Source: an uncultured Acidobacteriota bacterium
GTDB lineage: Bacteria > Acidobacteriota > UBA6911 > CAINFC01
Reading direction: 5' to 3'
Length of the DNA stretch: 64,000 bases
NCBI GenBank assembly: GCA_903847975.1
Contig: CAINFC010000036.1
Coordinates: 20,410-84,409 of the forward strand
Below the pieces are notes generated by a model. The model worked only from the letters and a program-made list of their open reading frames with translations. It was not told the DNA's origin and did no database searches. The position numbers and the translations under genes were made by a program. Positions 27,840 through 36,372 of this stretch are shown one piece after another (position 1 is the first letter of the stretch; each line of letters begins with the position of its first letter).

Positions 27840-28164
27840 AATTTCTCCTTATCCCGTAAAAAACCTGCCCCCGGAAGGGAAGGCACCATGATGGCCGGCA
27901 ACTAATAAAATGATCTCCCCGACCGTTATGCCGCACTCCCTAAAGTTGTACTCCAAAAGCGCTTCCCGTGGTATGGTTTTCGCGCTATTCATCGGCACGC
28001 TCTTCCGCTCCCGCCCGCTCGCTCCTTTTCGATTTTCAGGACAAAAGTGGCTTCATCAAGCCCCCCCCCGTTATCGGCTTGATTTCTCCGGCCCGGAGAC
28101 GTATCATTGCGAATCGGTCAGAAATTTCGGAAAAGCATTTTCCGATCCATGGTGGAGCTATCCA

Positions 28165-31100
28165 ATGATGAAGCCTTACAATTTCCTGATGGCAATTCCC
28201 GTTTTTTTTCTGATCTTCCTGGGCGTCCTGGTTCCGGGGCGAAAAGACGCATGGCTCCATGCGGAATCCGTGCCGTGTGCGGCCACCGCATCCGGTTCCA
28301 TTTTCAGCAGCCGCGGAGCATCCGGAATTCTGACTCTATCCGGCGACTGCACCGGCCCATGGCAGGTATCGTCGGATGTCCATTGGATCTCCTTCCCCGC
28401 CAGCTCTTTGTCCGGAGGCATCGCATCGGGTTCCAAGGCCTATGGAAGCGGGAATGGAACGGTCGCCTTCCAAATTGCAGGCAACTTCAGCGGAGCGGCC
28501 CGCAGCGGGCATATCCTTTTCGAGAAGGCGGGTGGGAGCGTTTTTCTCCCACTGATCAAGTCCGGCTCATCCTCTCAAAGCGTTTTCTCTGCGCCGGCTG
28601 GCGGCTCGGTTGCCCCGGCGAGCATCCCCGCCGAAAAATCGGCCTTTCTTTACAACTCGGTCCCTGTGAACCAAAACGCTACCCTGTCGTGCGGGTCCTG
28701 TTCGATCCGTTTCGGCGATGTCCCCGAGGATGGAACCCAGGCAGCCGTTTTTGCCATCGCCTGTGCGGGAATCATTCCCGGTTGCAGCAGCGGTAATTTT
28801 TGCGGGGCCACTGCAATCACCCATGCGCAAATGGCTCAATATCTGGTCCGGGCGAAGGAAGGAGAACCGCCCGCCGACTACTGCGCCGCCGGATCTCCCT
28901 TCGGCGATTTGCCCGCCGGCGACGGATATTGCAAATATGCCAGGCGATTGAAGGAACTGAATATCACTCCGGGCTGCACGAATGGCAATTTCTGCCCGAA
29001 CGCCGATTTTACCCGGGAGCAGCTGGCCGCTTACCTGGTGAGGGCGGTTTACGGGGAACCGCCGACCGATTACTGCAGCAGCGGTGCGCCTTTTGGCGAT
29101 GTGGCGGCCGGCAGCACTTTTTGTCCTTATATCAAAAAGCTCAAAGAATTGGGAGGGGCGCCGGGCTGCGGCGGCAGCAATTACTGTCCTGCGGGAAAGG
29201 TTACCAAATCGGAAGCCGCCTCGTTCCTGTATTTGTCTTTCCTGAAAGGCCAGTGCGAAGGGACCGTCGCCCTGATCGGAAGCTCCGGCGGGAAAGTGTC
29301 CGTCGACGGAGCGACGGTTACCGTCCCCGCGGGCGCTTTCACTTCGACTATGGCGGTGGTGCTTTCCAGGATACGGAACCTCCCGGGTGCTCAGGCAAAA
29401 TCTCTCCATCCGGTTGAACTCCTGGCTGCATCGGAGGAGCTGTCCGCCGGCTATCTCCTGAGCGGGCTGCAAAAGAATTTTTTAAAGGACATTCTGGTGG
29501 AGATCCCCATCCCCGGCATACCTTCCCTGGAGGCAGACGAGAAACTCTTTGTTCGATTGGGCATCCGCGAAGGCGGGCGATTGAAGAGTACCGAAAAGCC
29601 GGTCCACCTGGTTACCAGCCTGGAAGGAACGATTTCCGGTAATCTCCTGAAGGCTCTGATTAAGGCCTACCCGGTTCCGTCCATCACCCGGGCAAGACCG
29701 CAGATCGGAGAGGATGAATCGGAAGCAGCCATGGATTTTGCGGCTGTCAGAGAGAGAACGATGGAGACCAGCCATTTTGTCGGGTACGGAACGATGTCGG
29801 GCAGTGACATGAGCGCCAGCCTGAACCAGATGGAACAGTACTATGCCGCCTTGGCGGCAGACGGGTTTAACTGGACGATCAACAACTGCCGGATGCACAA
29901 CGGGGTCTACACTAAAATACCGGTCTATTTCCAGGATAGCGGTGCCGGCGACGAAGGACAGTATGTGCGGGGATCGATTACCGGCTGGGACCCGTGTGCG
30001 CAGAATTCCGCCTGGAGAAGCGATCGAATCCGGATTAACACCAACAGCAGCAACACGCCGCTCCGGGTTCGCATGACCATGGCGCATGAGTTATTTCACA
30101 TGATCCAGGTGGTCTATGCGGCAGGGGCGGATGACTGGATCGGCGACGCCTCCTCCAACGCACTGGAAACCGTTCTGACCCCCACGACCTGTCCCGATCT
30201 GGTGCGGGCCTATCCGTGCTTCATGCTCAAAGGCGTTTTCAATGCGGATCAGACCGCCTGCCTGGCGGATCCCTGGTACAACATCGGCCGGGTTTCGCCG
30301 GGTGTTCGCCACGGTTATGGTTCGGCTCCTCTTCTCGAATATTTCGTGAAGAGGAGCGCTGCCTCCTTCCACACCATATGGAATTCCCTGCGCACCGGCA
30401 GCAACACCTATACCGCCGTGAAAAATGCGGCAGAGCCCTTTTGGAGCTGCACAAATTGCATGGGAACCATCTGGGAAGAGTTCATCGTCAAGTATTTTTT
30501 TAACGATCCCATCTTTTCCTGCCGGGACACGCCAGACGGATTGATCAGCACGCTGGCGTCCAGTGCCGGAATGGCAGTAAGCAATTTCAAGACAAAAGCC
30601 GGCGATGAAAATGCCTTCCCGATTTCCCAGTCCATTCCTGCCTACCCGCTTTCGGCTTATCCTTATGAAATAGTCCTCAATCCGTTTTCCAGCTCGCGGA
30701 AACCTCTTCCGGTACCCATTCACGCCATCGGCCTGCTGCCCAGCCAGAAGGTCTTCATAAACAGAATCTCCGGTGCGACCCTCACGCCGCTTCCGACCCT
30801 TACCAGTACAGCCAGCGTTACCCTCATTCCTGACTTTAACGCTCTGAGCCCAGCCTATCTTACGTTTCTTTTCGTGGATTCGAGCACTCCGGGAGCCGCC
30901 GCACGGATGAGCACGGCAGCCACGAATACGGTGACTCTGGCCATCGGCGGTCCGTGGATAGAAAGTGTGTCAACGGTTGCCGGCTGCAATACCCTGGTTC
31001 TCACGGGTTTCTTCCCGAAGGGATCCCTGCAGGTTTTTCTGGACAGCGTCGCTGCAACCGTAGTCAGCCGGTACGAATCGTCCGAACTCTCCGTTGCCGT

Positions 31101-31650
31101 ACCGCAAGGCGTCTCCGGCAGCGTCAATCTCTCCGTCTACGTCAACGGCCTGAAGAGCAATGTGATGCCGTTTGCGCTGACGGGAACCGCCTGTCCCGCC
31201 CGTGCGGACATTGACCTGGCTACCTCCGCCTGGAATAGTATGGGGGTGGGGCCATTTGTAAAGTATATGTATGTGGCCACCTGGAACAACACCAGCGGGC
31301 TCACCGTTGTCCGTGTAGAAGACCGCCCCTGCACTCCTCCCGGTTCCTGGGCGGCCCCTTATTCGAGCACGATTTATATTCATAACGTCGTCGGAACGGT
31401 GTACTGGCGTACGACCGTCACCGGCCATTCCGGCTCGGTGACCGGCCCGGAGGAAAAGGCTGCCGAAATCCCCATGAACGGTACCTGGGACACAATCGAA
31501 ATGTGGGACCATCCGCCGCCGAAAGCGCCCGGGCCCACCCGCCCGGTGGCATCCGACCCGGGAATGCCGGCCCGGAATGATTTTTCTGGGCTTGAGGCCT
31601 TCCTATCCCTTTCCCACCGCCCATTCTATCGGAGCGGCAACCGCCGGTAG
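28165..31650 (+). CDS. Surface metallopeptidase-like protein with BACON-like, three SLH and IPT/TIG domains
   Basis: This encodes 1161 residues from the first ATG of an ATGATG pair, with GGTGGAG 7-8 bases upstream. The signal peptide is FLMAIPVFFLIFLGVLV. Residues ~35-135 resemble a BACON domain (CTGPWQVSSDVHWISFP) and end in VFLPLIKSG. Residues ~175-360 are three Cys-rich SLH repeats (FGDVPEDG, FGDLPAGDG, FGDVAAGS, each with GC..[NG]xxC). At 641-645 is HELFH within MTMAHELFHMIQ, a zincin motif; the usual downstream Glu ligand seems replaced (WIGDASS). A TIG-like domain lies near residues 930-1010. It probably sits in the cell wall or outer surface. A strong terminator follows. The 27840-28164 region shared with the divergent propeller gene holds no other gene. 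Confidence 0.8.
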   Translation: MMKPYNFLMAIPVFFLIFLGVLVPGRKDAWLHAESVPCAATASGSIFSSRGASGILTLSGDCTGPWQVSSDVHWISFPASSLSGGIASGSKAYGSGNGTVAFQIAGNFSGAARSGHILFEKAGGSVFLPLIKSGSSSQSVFSAPAGGSVAPASIPAEKSAFLYNSVPVNQNATLSCGSCSIRFGDVPEDGTQAAVFAIACAGIIPGCSSGNFCGATAITHAQMAQYLVRAKEGEPPADYCAAGSPFGDLPAGDGYCKYARRLKELNITPGCTNGNFCPNADFTREQLAAYLVRAVYGEPPTDYCSSGAPFGDVAAGSTFCPYIKKLKELGGAPGCGGSNYCPAGKVTKSEAASFLYLSFLKGQCEGTVALIGSSGGKVSVDGATVTVPAGAFTSTMAVVLSRIRNLPGAQAKSLHPVELLAASEELSAGYLLSGLQKNFLKDILVEIPIPGIPSLEADEKLFVRLGIREGGRLKSTEKPVHLVTSLEGTISGNLLKALIKAYPVPSITRARPQIGEDESEAAMDFAAVRERTMETSHFVGYGTMSGSDMSASLNQMEQYYAALAADGFNWTINNCRMHNGVYTKIPVYFQDSGAGDEGQYVRGSITGWDPCAQNSAWRSDRIRINTNSSNTPLRVRMTMAHELFHMIQVVYAAGADDWIGDASSNALETVLTPTTCPDLVRAYPCFMLKGVFNADQTACLADPWYNIGRVSPGVRHGYGSAPLLEYFVKRSAASFHTIWNSLRTGSNTYTAVKNAAEPFWSCTNCMGTIWEEFIVKYFFNDPIFSCRDTPDGLISTLASSAGMAVSNFKTKAGDENAFPISQSIPAYPLSAYPYEIVLNPFSSSRKPLPVPIHAIGLLPSQKVFINRISGATLTPLPTLTSTASVTLIPDFNALSPAYLTFLFVDSSTPGAAARMSTAATNTVTLAIGGPWIESVSTVAGCNTLVLTGFFPKGSLQVFLDSVAATVVSRYESSELSVAVPQGVSGSVNLSVYVNGLKSNVMPFALTGTACPARADIDLATSAWNSMGVGPFVKYMYVATWNNTSGLTVVRVEDRPCTPPGSWAAPYSSTIYIHNVVGTVYWRTTVTGHSGSVTGPEEKAAEIPMNGTWDTIEMWDHPPPKAPGPTRPVASDPGMPARNDFSGLEAFLSLSHRPFYRSGNRR

Positions 31651-31733
31651 AGGGTAAACCCGGCGGATACGGTGTGGTAACTCCATGCGCGCCGGTTGAT
31701 TGCCCCCGAAAAGTCCGGAAAAATCCGGAAAGA

Positions 31734-31761
31734 GAGACGGCCGAAGCCGTCTCCCTTTTTT
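31734..31761 (+). terminator. Rho-independent terminator after the SLH/HELFH gene
   Basis: A perfect 8-bp stem GAGACGGC / GCCGTCTC with loop CGAA is followed by CC and six T (31756-31761). Read on the minus strand the loop is the stable TTCG tetraloop, so it may also stop transcription from the Cys-rich genes. Confidence 0.85.
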
Positions 31762-31791
31762 ACCCTTCCGGCAAAGAGAGCCGAATTGGGA

Positions 31792-32112
31792 CTATTTGGG
31801 CGAGCAGGCCTTGGAGGAATCGCATTTTCCCTTCCGGCATGCCTTGCCATCCTTGCAACCACAATGGTCCTTACCGGCACAGTCGCCGGATGGGCACCCT
31901 TCGCATGGGCAGGACCCGCCTTCCTGGCAGCTCCCCGCTGCCGGGCAGCAGTCGGAAGAGCAGGCACAAGGTTCGGAGGCACAACAAGCGGCTTTCCCCT
32001 CCTTACCGGATGCCTGGGAACAGCAGCTGTCGGAGGCCTGCAGGGCATATCCGCCGATCAACAGAAAAAGAGCAAGCGCCAATAAGGCAAAACGTAAAAC
32101 GGACTTCTTCAT
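31792..32112 (-). CDS. Small exported Cys-rich protein (18 Cys)
   Basis: This encodes 106 residues. The signal peptide is MKKSVLRFALLALALFLLIGGYALQA. The ~80-residue mature part has 18 cysteines in pairs and CxC or CxxC groupings (DSCCSQ, ACCASEPCACSSDCC, CQEGGSCPCEGC, HCGCKDGKAC) with many Lys, Ser and Gly. There are no aromatic residues after the signal, so a folded hydrophobic core is unlikely; metal binding or a disulfide-dense peptide fits better. An upstream gene on the same strand (32170-32523) encodes a related C-x-x-E-G-G-[ST]-C-P-C segment. No family is recognised. Confidence 0.75.
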   Translation of the reverse strand: MKKSVLRFALLALALFLLIGGYALQASDSCCSQASGKEGKAACCASEPCACSSDCCPAAGSCQEGGSCPCEGCPSGDCAGKDHCGCKDGKACRKGKCDSSKACSPK

Positions 32113-32169
32113 TTAAAAAATCTCCATAATAAATTGTAATTTGTGTCAGTGAAGGCGAATTACAAAATA

Positions 32170-32523
32170 TTATGTTTCCGGAGGGTGAAAGATGTCCTGT
32201 TCTGCGAGGAAAGAATAAACGGAGTATGGTTTTTGACCGGTGTAACCGGTACAGGAAAGACGAGGTATGGAAAAGATTTTTGCCTGGGCGATGGAAAAAG
32301 TTCGTGCCCATCCGTTACACGGACAAGTTCCGCCTTCCTGCGGACACTCGGCCGGTCCCGTCGAATCGGCAGGACAACAGGAGCAGGGCAGATCCCGGTT
32401 ATCGCTTCCGGTTCCCGGCAACCACATGAGTCCGCCAAGTATGAGCAGTACCAAGGTCAGGCCGGGAAACCACCTTATTCCCCGACCTGGCGCGTGAACT
32501 GTATTTTCTCTGGATTGGGTCAC
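32170..32523 (-). CDS. Possible membrane-anchored Cys-rich paralogue
   Basis: From a GTG at 32523 the frame encodes ~117 residues: a basic start, one transmembrane segment (WFPGLTLVLLILGGLMWLPG) and a short Cys-rich part (LPCSCCPADS, ECPQEGGTCPCNGW) that closely parallels the neighbouring protein's CQEGGSCPCEG. After this the sequence changes character (RTFSIAQAKIFS) and ends without more Cys pairs, so the gene may be frameshifted or truncated. The start has no convincing ribosome binding site. It lies 57 bp upstream of the 31792-32112 gene on the same strand. Confidence 0.45.
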   Translation of the reverse strand: MTQSRENTVHAPGRGIRWFPGLTLVLLILGGLMWLPGTGSDNRDLPCSCCPADSTGPAECPQEGGTCPCNGWARTFSIAQAKIFSIPRLSCTGYTGQKPYSVYSFLAEQDIFHPPET

Positions 32524-32610
32524 GGGAAGATTGTAGGATAGAGCGGAATCGGATGTCAATGACTTCCCGCCCGCTTTTCTCTTCGCAGAGCGGGAAACGG
32601 AGCCCCGATC

Positions 32611-32930
32611 ATTCCTGATCATCTCGCAAAAAGTCCCGCATCTTCGGATTTCCGTTGGAAAAGCCCTGCAAGGGCTTCGAACCACAGCCCGGGGTTGGCG
32701 CGCTTCGCGCCTACCCCGGGTAGGAATGTTCGTAGGAGGCAACCCTGAAAGGGTTGCGCTAAATGCAGCCATGGCAGGTGTTAGCGCAGCCCTTACAGGG
32801 CTGGGTTTTAAACAGATCCGCCTACCCGGGGTAGCGCCTATGCGGCGCAACCCCGGGCTGTGATCCGGAACCCCTCACGGGGTTCCAGACTTTTTGCCGG
32901 GCCATCATTCCTGATATTCTCACAAAAAAG
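32611..32930 (+). repeat. Type-A hairpin repeat, copy 3
   Basis: This is ~80% identical to the 296-bp units at 1601-2192 and in the same orientation. It starts ATTCCTGATCATCTCGCAAAAAGTC and ends in a boundary hairpin (GACTTTTTGCCGGGCCATC, loop ATTCCT, GATATTCTCACAAAAAAG). A type-B bead follows directly, sharing that hairpin. Confidence 0.85.
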
Positions 32931-33080
32931 AAAACACCCGAACACAAACTTACAAACGAAAACCGTTTCGAGTCGGCCTTCAGGCTGCGTGCTGCAAGCA
33001 GGTTTCCGCTCGTGCCAGGCAAGCTAAAGCTTGTACTCCCATGAACAAACACTTTTTGCGAGATTATTATTCCTGATGGA
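32901..33080 (+). repeat. Type-B bead attached to the type-A repeat
   Basis: The core (GGCCTTCAGGCTGCGTGCTG, then AAGCTAAAGCTTGTACTC) is about 75% identical to the reverse complement of 63836-63980. It ends in ACTTTTTGCGAGATTATTATTCCTGATG, repeating the loop ATTCCT seen at the other two hairpins of this locus. The gene-free stretch 32524-33157 consists of these two beads plus short unique sequence. Confidence 0.8.
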
Positions 33081-33157
33081 CGTGCGGATGCACGTAGTCG
33101 GACTTTATTAGGCCGTCGGTCGAGAATCCGAGCCGCCGGACGCGGATTCTTTCGTGA

Positions 33158-33214
33158 CCTTTCAGGCCGGGTGGGAGAAGATCGGGAGACAACTCCCACC
33201 CGGCGGTGAAAGGA
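33158..33214 (-). terminator. Long hairpin after the molybdopterin oxidoreductase gene
   Basis: GCCGGGTGGGAG (33166-33177) pairs perfectly with CTCCCACCCGGC (33193-33204), and the flanks CCTTTCA / TGAAAGG extend the stem. It sits just downstream of the stop at 33220. There is no U tract on the minus strand, so it may protect the mRNA end rather than act as a classical terminator. Confidence 0.5.
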
Positions 33215-33219
33215 TCCGG

Positions 33220-36200
33220 TTAGAGTTTTGTGACGAAGACCCTGGTGTCGTAAAAGACGGCACTGCCTCCGACCACATCGCTCAGAGGAGAACGTAAATG
33301 GCTGTCCACCACCATCAGGGAATTGGCGTGCAGCCCCAGGCCGCGACTCGCTTCTCCGGCAATTTTTTTCCCGTCGATGGTTTGGTCCTCCGAACCGTAC
33401 GCCCAGTGGCCGTAACCCAGTTCAAAGCTGATGACCCCGCTGCGAATTCGGTTGGTCAGATGCACGCGCCCGATGAGGGCCTTGGTCCGGCCGGATCCCA
33501 GGTCCCACTGGCCCTTGGGATTGTCGGCAGAGTGAAGACGCACTAAGTCGTACTCTTTGAGCCCAAGCCTCTGCCCGTCATAGGTATTCATCTCGATATA
33601 GTTGGTGGGCTGGACCTTGGTGAGCCAGTAGTTGGAGATGGTTCGGCTTTTGGTGGCCAGCATGCTCCGGTGGGTGATCAGAGTGAATGGGGCATTCTTC
33701 TGATCCAGGGATTTGCCCAATCCGTCGACAATGGGCAGATAGGCGGGTATCCCTTTCATGTAGGCACCGGTCAGGGAATTGCGCGTCGTACCCGGCTTCT
33801 CGTGATACAGGTTCACCAGTTTTCCATACTTGGCCTTGACCTGTTCGCCAGACCAGCCATCGTTGTAGCTCCACCAGCGTCCTCCGCGATTGAGCACGTA
33901 GACGACCTTTTTCCACCACTTGTCCCCGACAATGGCCGACCATTTTGCCTCGTCGAACGATGTCTTAGGCAGATGCCTGCGCGCTTCCCGCAGAATTCTC
34001 AGCTCCTCCTCATCGGCGTCCGGGCATACATCCGTGGCGGAATCCCCGAAGGCGATATTGGCTACCATGCGCAGGTAGTATTCCTCCGGCCGGGACAGAC
34101 TGTCGGTTCCAAATCCCTTGGGACCAAAGCCCGGCAGCTGCAGCCGCTCGGCGATAGCCAGCATGACGCTCTCCATCGAAACCGGCATTTCCTCGTTAAA
34201 GACCTTCACGGTCTCGTTCGGAGAAGCAATGACCGGCTGCCGAACCGGAGAAACACGATGCACGATGGACGGGTGCGTCCGGTGGAACTCCCAGCGCTCC
34301 AGGTAACTCAGGTCCGGGAAAATGTAATCGGCATACTGACTGGTCTCGCCGATCACGATATCGCTGCAGACCAGCAACGGGATCTTCCCGGGATCCATCA
34401 GGGTCGGGATGAGCGAATGCCCTGCCGGCAGGGCATAGACGGGGGATCCCATGTACAGAAACAGGACCTTGATGGGGTATGGGTAGGCATCGCCGGCAGA
34501 GGGGATGATTTCCTGATAGACATCGCTGGCCAGCGGGTACCACGGCCTCTTGGCGGGATAGCCGGAGAAGATGGTACTCTTCTCATAGCTGGCTCCGCCG
34601 CGGATGATGTCGATTCCGAAGGGGGTAATCTTGCTGGGGTGGTCGCTGAGCTGGAAAGGACGTCCGGTGCCGCCCGCTTCGCCATAGGCTCCGCCGCCAT
34701 AAACCAATCCGCCCTTCCAATCCAGGTTGCCGATGAGGGTGTTCAGCGCCCCCATGGTGGCGAGCACATTGTAGAAGCCGTTGGTGTGCTGGGATACTCC
34801 GCGATGAATCTCGACCACGGCCTTCTTGCCATGGGCTGTAAATTCCTCGGCCAGGGCGACAATATCGCCCGGTTCCAAACCGGCGATTTCGGCCCATTCG
34901 TCCATGGTCTTGCGCATGGATTCTTCATACAGAAGCCGGAGCCCCGATTTGACCATAATGCCGTTAACGACGGTGTCCACCAACAGGTCGCCTTCCACCG
35001 CTTTAGCGCTGTCGTCGGATTTGAAAGCCACCGGCTGGTTCGCGCGCAGGCAGACAAACGTGTCGGCATCGCCCCCCAGGCCCGCTTCCGAGCCCCGTAA
35101 AAAGGCACCGGCGGTTCCGTCGGGGCGGATTTTGACCAGCCAGGCGGCGTTGGACCAGGTGGGCTCATTGTCGGCTGCCGCTGCGGCTTTATTGCAGTTT
35201 TCCAGGTAACGCCGATCGAATCGCTGCTTGCCGATGATCCACTGAATCATGGCCATGGCGCAGGCGGCATCTTCGCCCGGCTTGATCGGCAGCCATTTCC
35301 ACGCCTTGGCTGCGATCTTGCTGTAGCGGGGATCGATGACTGCCACCCGCAGCTTGCCGCTCGCCAGTCCGCGGGTGATTTTGGGCACCTTCAAGGGCGG
35401 GCCGTAGTTGCCCTCCAGGATGTTGGCGCCCCAATAAAGGATAAATTCGGCATTGGCGGTGTCGGCCATCCAGTATGCCTTGGCGCCTCCGGTCCAGCTG
35501 CCGCCGCTGGGTTGATCGGACATGGACTTGCCGGCGAAGTAAATCGATCCCTGGCACACGGTGGTGTGACCGTGGCCGTTGGTGCTGCCGAAACTGTCTT
35601 TGACGAAGCGCAGGAAAAAGTCCTGACGACCCGCCTTGAGACGGCCCCAGTTGAACACGAACTGGTTGTTGCGCGGTCCAAAATCGGGGTGATCCGGATC
35701 GATCATCTTATCCAGATGATCTTTATATTTGTCTTTGAACTGAGCCACGGTCATCTTGCCGCTCTGAATGCTGGAAACGTCGGCCGTCATGGAAGCAAAT
35801 ACGGCTTTGTCGCGCAGGGCATACAGATCGCGCATGCCCGTCACCGGGCCGACGCCGTCCTGGGGGAAAAGATTTCCGCCCTCGCAAATCTCGCGAATGG
35901 CATCCTGGAAGGCGATGGTGGTCCACTTGCCTTCCCCCCGGCGCCCCGCCCGTTTGAGTACCTTTATGACGCGATAGGGATCATAGGCGGTTTGAATTCC
36001 GGACTGTCCTTTGGGGCACAGAACTCCTTTGAGTCGGGTCGCCTGGGTGACAGGCGTATTCCAACCGATGTGCGGGTCCATGGTGCGGGGGGCGTAGGGA
36101 TTGCCTTCGATCTTGACGGCCAGGCCTTCCTGGACTCGGACTTTGATTTCGCACCCGGTGTTGCACTGCAGGCAGGTGGAATATATGTAGTCCGTCGGCT

Positions 36201-36372
36201 GAGCCGGAAGAGGTGTGACCGGAGTTCCGGACTGCGCTGCGGTACGTTCCTGCAGGAGAGCCAGGCAGGCCCCGCCCAGCAAAGCACCGCTGCCGATCAT
36301 CTCGCGCCGGCTGGGAGTCTTCGTCTCGCTCCGGGAGCTTCGGGTTAAATTCTTGGCATCATGGCGGCTCAT
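33220..36372 (-). CDS. Tat-exported molybdopterin oxidoreductase, tetrathionate-reductase-like catalytic subunit
   Basis: This encodes 1050 residues. S21-R-R-E-M with a hydrophobic stretch (GSGALLGGACLALL) is a twin-arginine signal. C67-x2-C70-x3-C74-x44-C119 binds a [4Fe-4S] cluster. C273 in GHTTVCQGS is at the position of the molybdenum ligand, Cys as in the Psr/Phs/Ttr branch. LYWGANILEGN, YADYIFPDLSYLERWEFHRTHPS and the overall length fit TtrA best; thiosulfate, polysulfide or arsenate-type reductases are alternatives. Its ATG overlaps the stop of the ferredoxin subunit gene (ATGA at 36369-36372). Cofactor genes are divergently transcribed from the pair. No NrfD-type anchor gene adjoins, which is unusual for this family. 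Confidence 0.85.
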   Translation of the reverse strand: MSRHDAKNLTRSSRSETKTPSRREMIGSGALLGGACLALLQERTAAQSGTPVTPLPAQPTDYIYSTCLQCNTGCEIKVRVQEGLAVKIEGNPYAPRTMDPHIGWNTPVTQATRLKGVLCPKGQSGIQTAYDPYRVIKVLKRAGRRGEGKWTTIAFQDAIREICEGGNLFPQDGVGPVTGMRDLYALRDKAVFASMTADVSSIQSGKMTVAQFKDKYKDHLDKMIDPDHPDFGPRNNQFVFNWGRLKAGRQDFFLRFVKDSFGSTNGHGHTTVCQGSIYFAGKSMSDQPSGGSWTGGAKAYWMADTANAEFILYWGANILEGNYGPPLKVPKITRGLASGKLRVAVIDPRYSKIAAKAWKWLPIKPGEDAACAMAMIQWIIGKQRFDRRYLENCNKAAAAADNEPTWSNAAWLVKIRPDGTAGAFLRGSEAGLGGDADTFVCLRANQPVAFKSDDSAKAVEGDLLVDTVVNGIMVKSGLRLLYEESMRKTMDEWAEIAGLEPGDIVALAEEFTAHGKKAVVEIHRGVSQHTNGFYNVLATMGALNTLIGNLDWKGGLVYGGGAYGEAGGTGRPFQLSDHPSKITPFGIDIIRGGASYEKSTIFSGYPAKRPWYPLASDVYQEIIPSAGDAYPYPIKVLFLYMGSPVYALPAGHSLIPTLMDPGKIPLLVCSDIVIGETSQYADYIFPDLSYLERWEFHRTHPSIVHRVSPVRQPVIASPNETVKVFNEEMPVSMESVMLAIAERLQLPGFGPKGFGTDSLSRPEEYYLRMVANIAFGDSATDVCPDADEEELRILREARRHLPKTSFDEAKWSAIVGDKWWKKVVYVLNRGGRWWSYNDGWSGEQVKAKYGKLVNLYHEKPGTTRNSLTGAYMKGIPAYLPIVDGLGKSLDQKNAPFTLITHRSMLATKSRTISNYWLTKVQPTNYIEMNTYDGQRLGLKEYDLVRLHSADNPKGQWDLGSGRTKALIGRVHLTNRIRSGVISFELGYGHWAYGSEDQTIDGKKIAGEASRGLGLHANSLMVVDSHLRSPLSDVVGGSAVFYDTRVFVTKL

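Noticed and set aside
32143..32541. A plus-strand frame with a GVTGTGKTRYGKD stretch that looks like a P-loop
   Set aside because: The rest has no ATPase pattern and it is antisense to the Cys-rich frame; the P-loop resemblance is chance.
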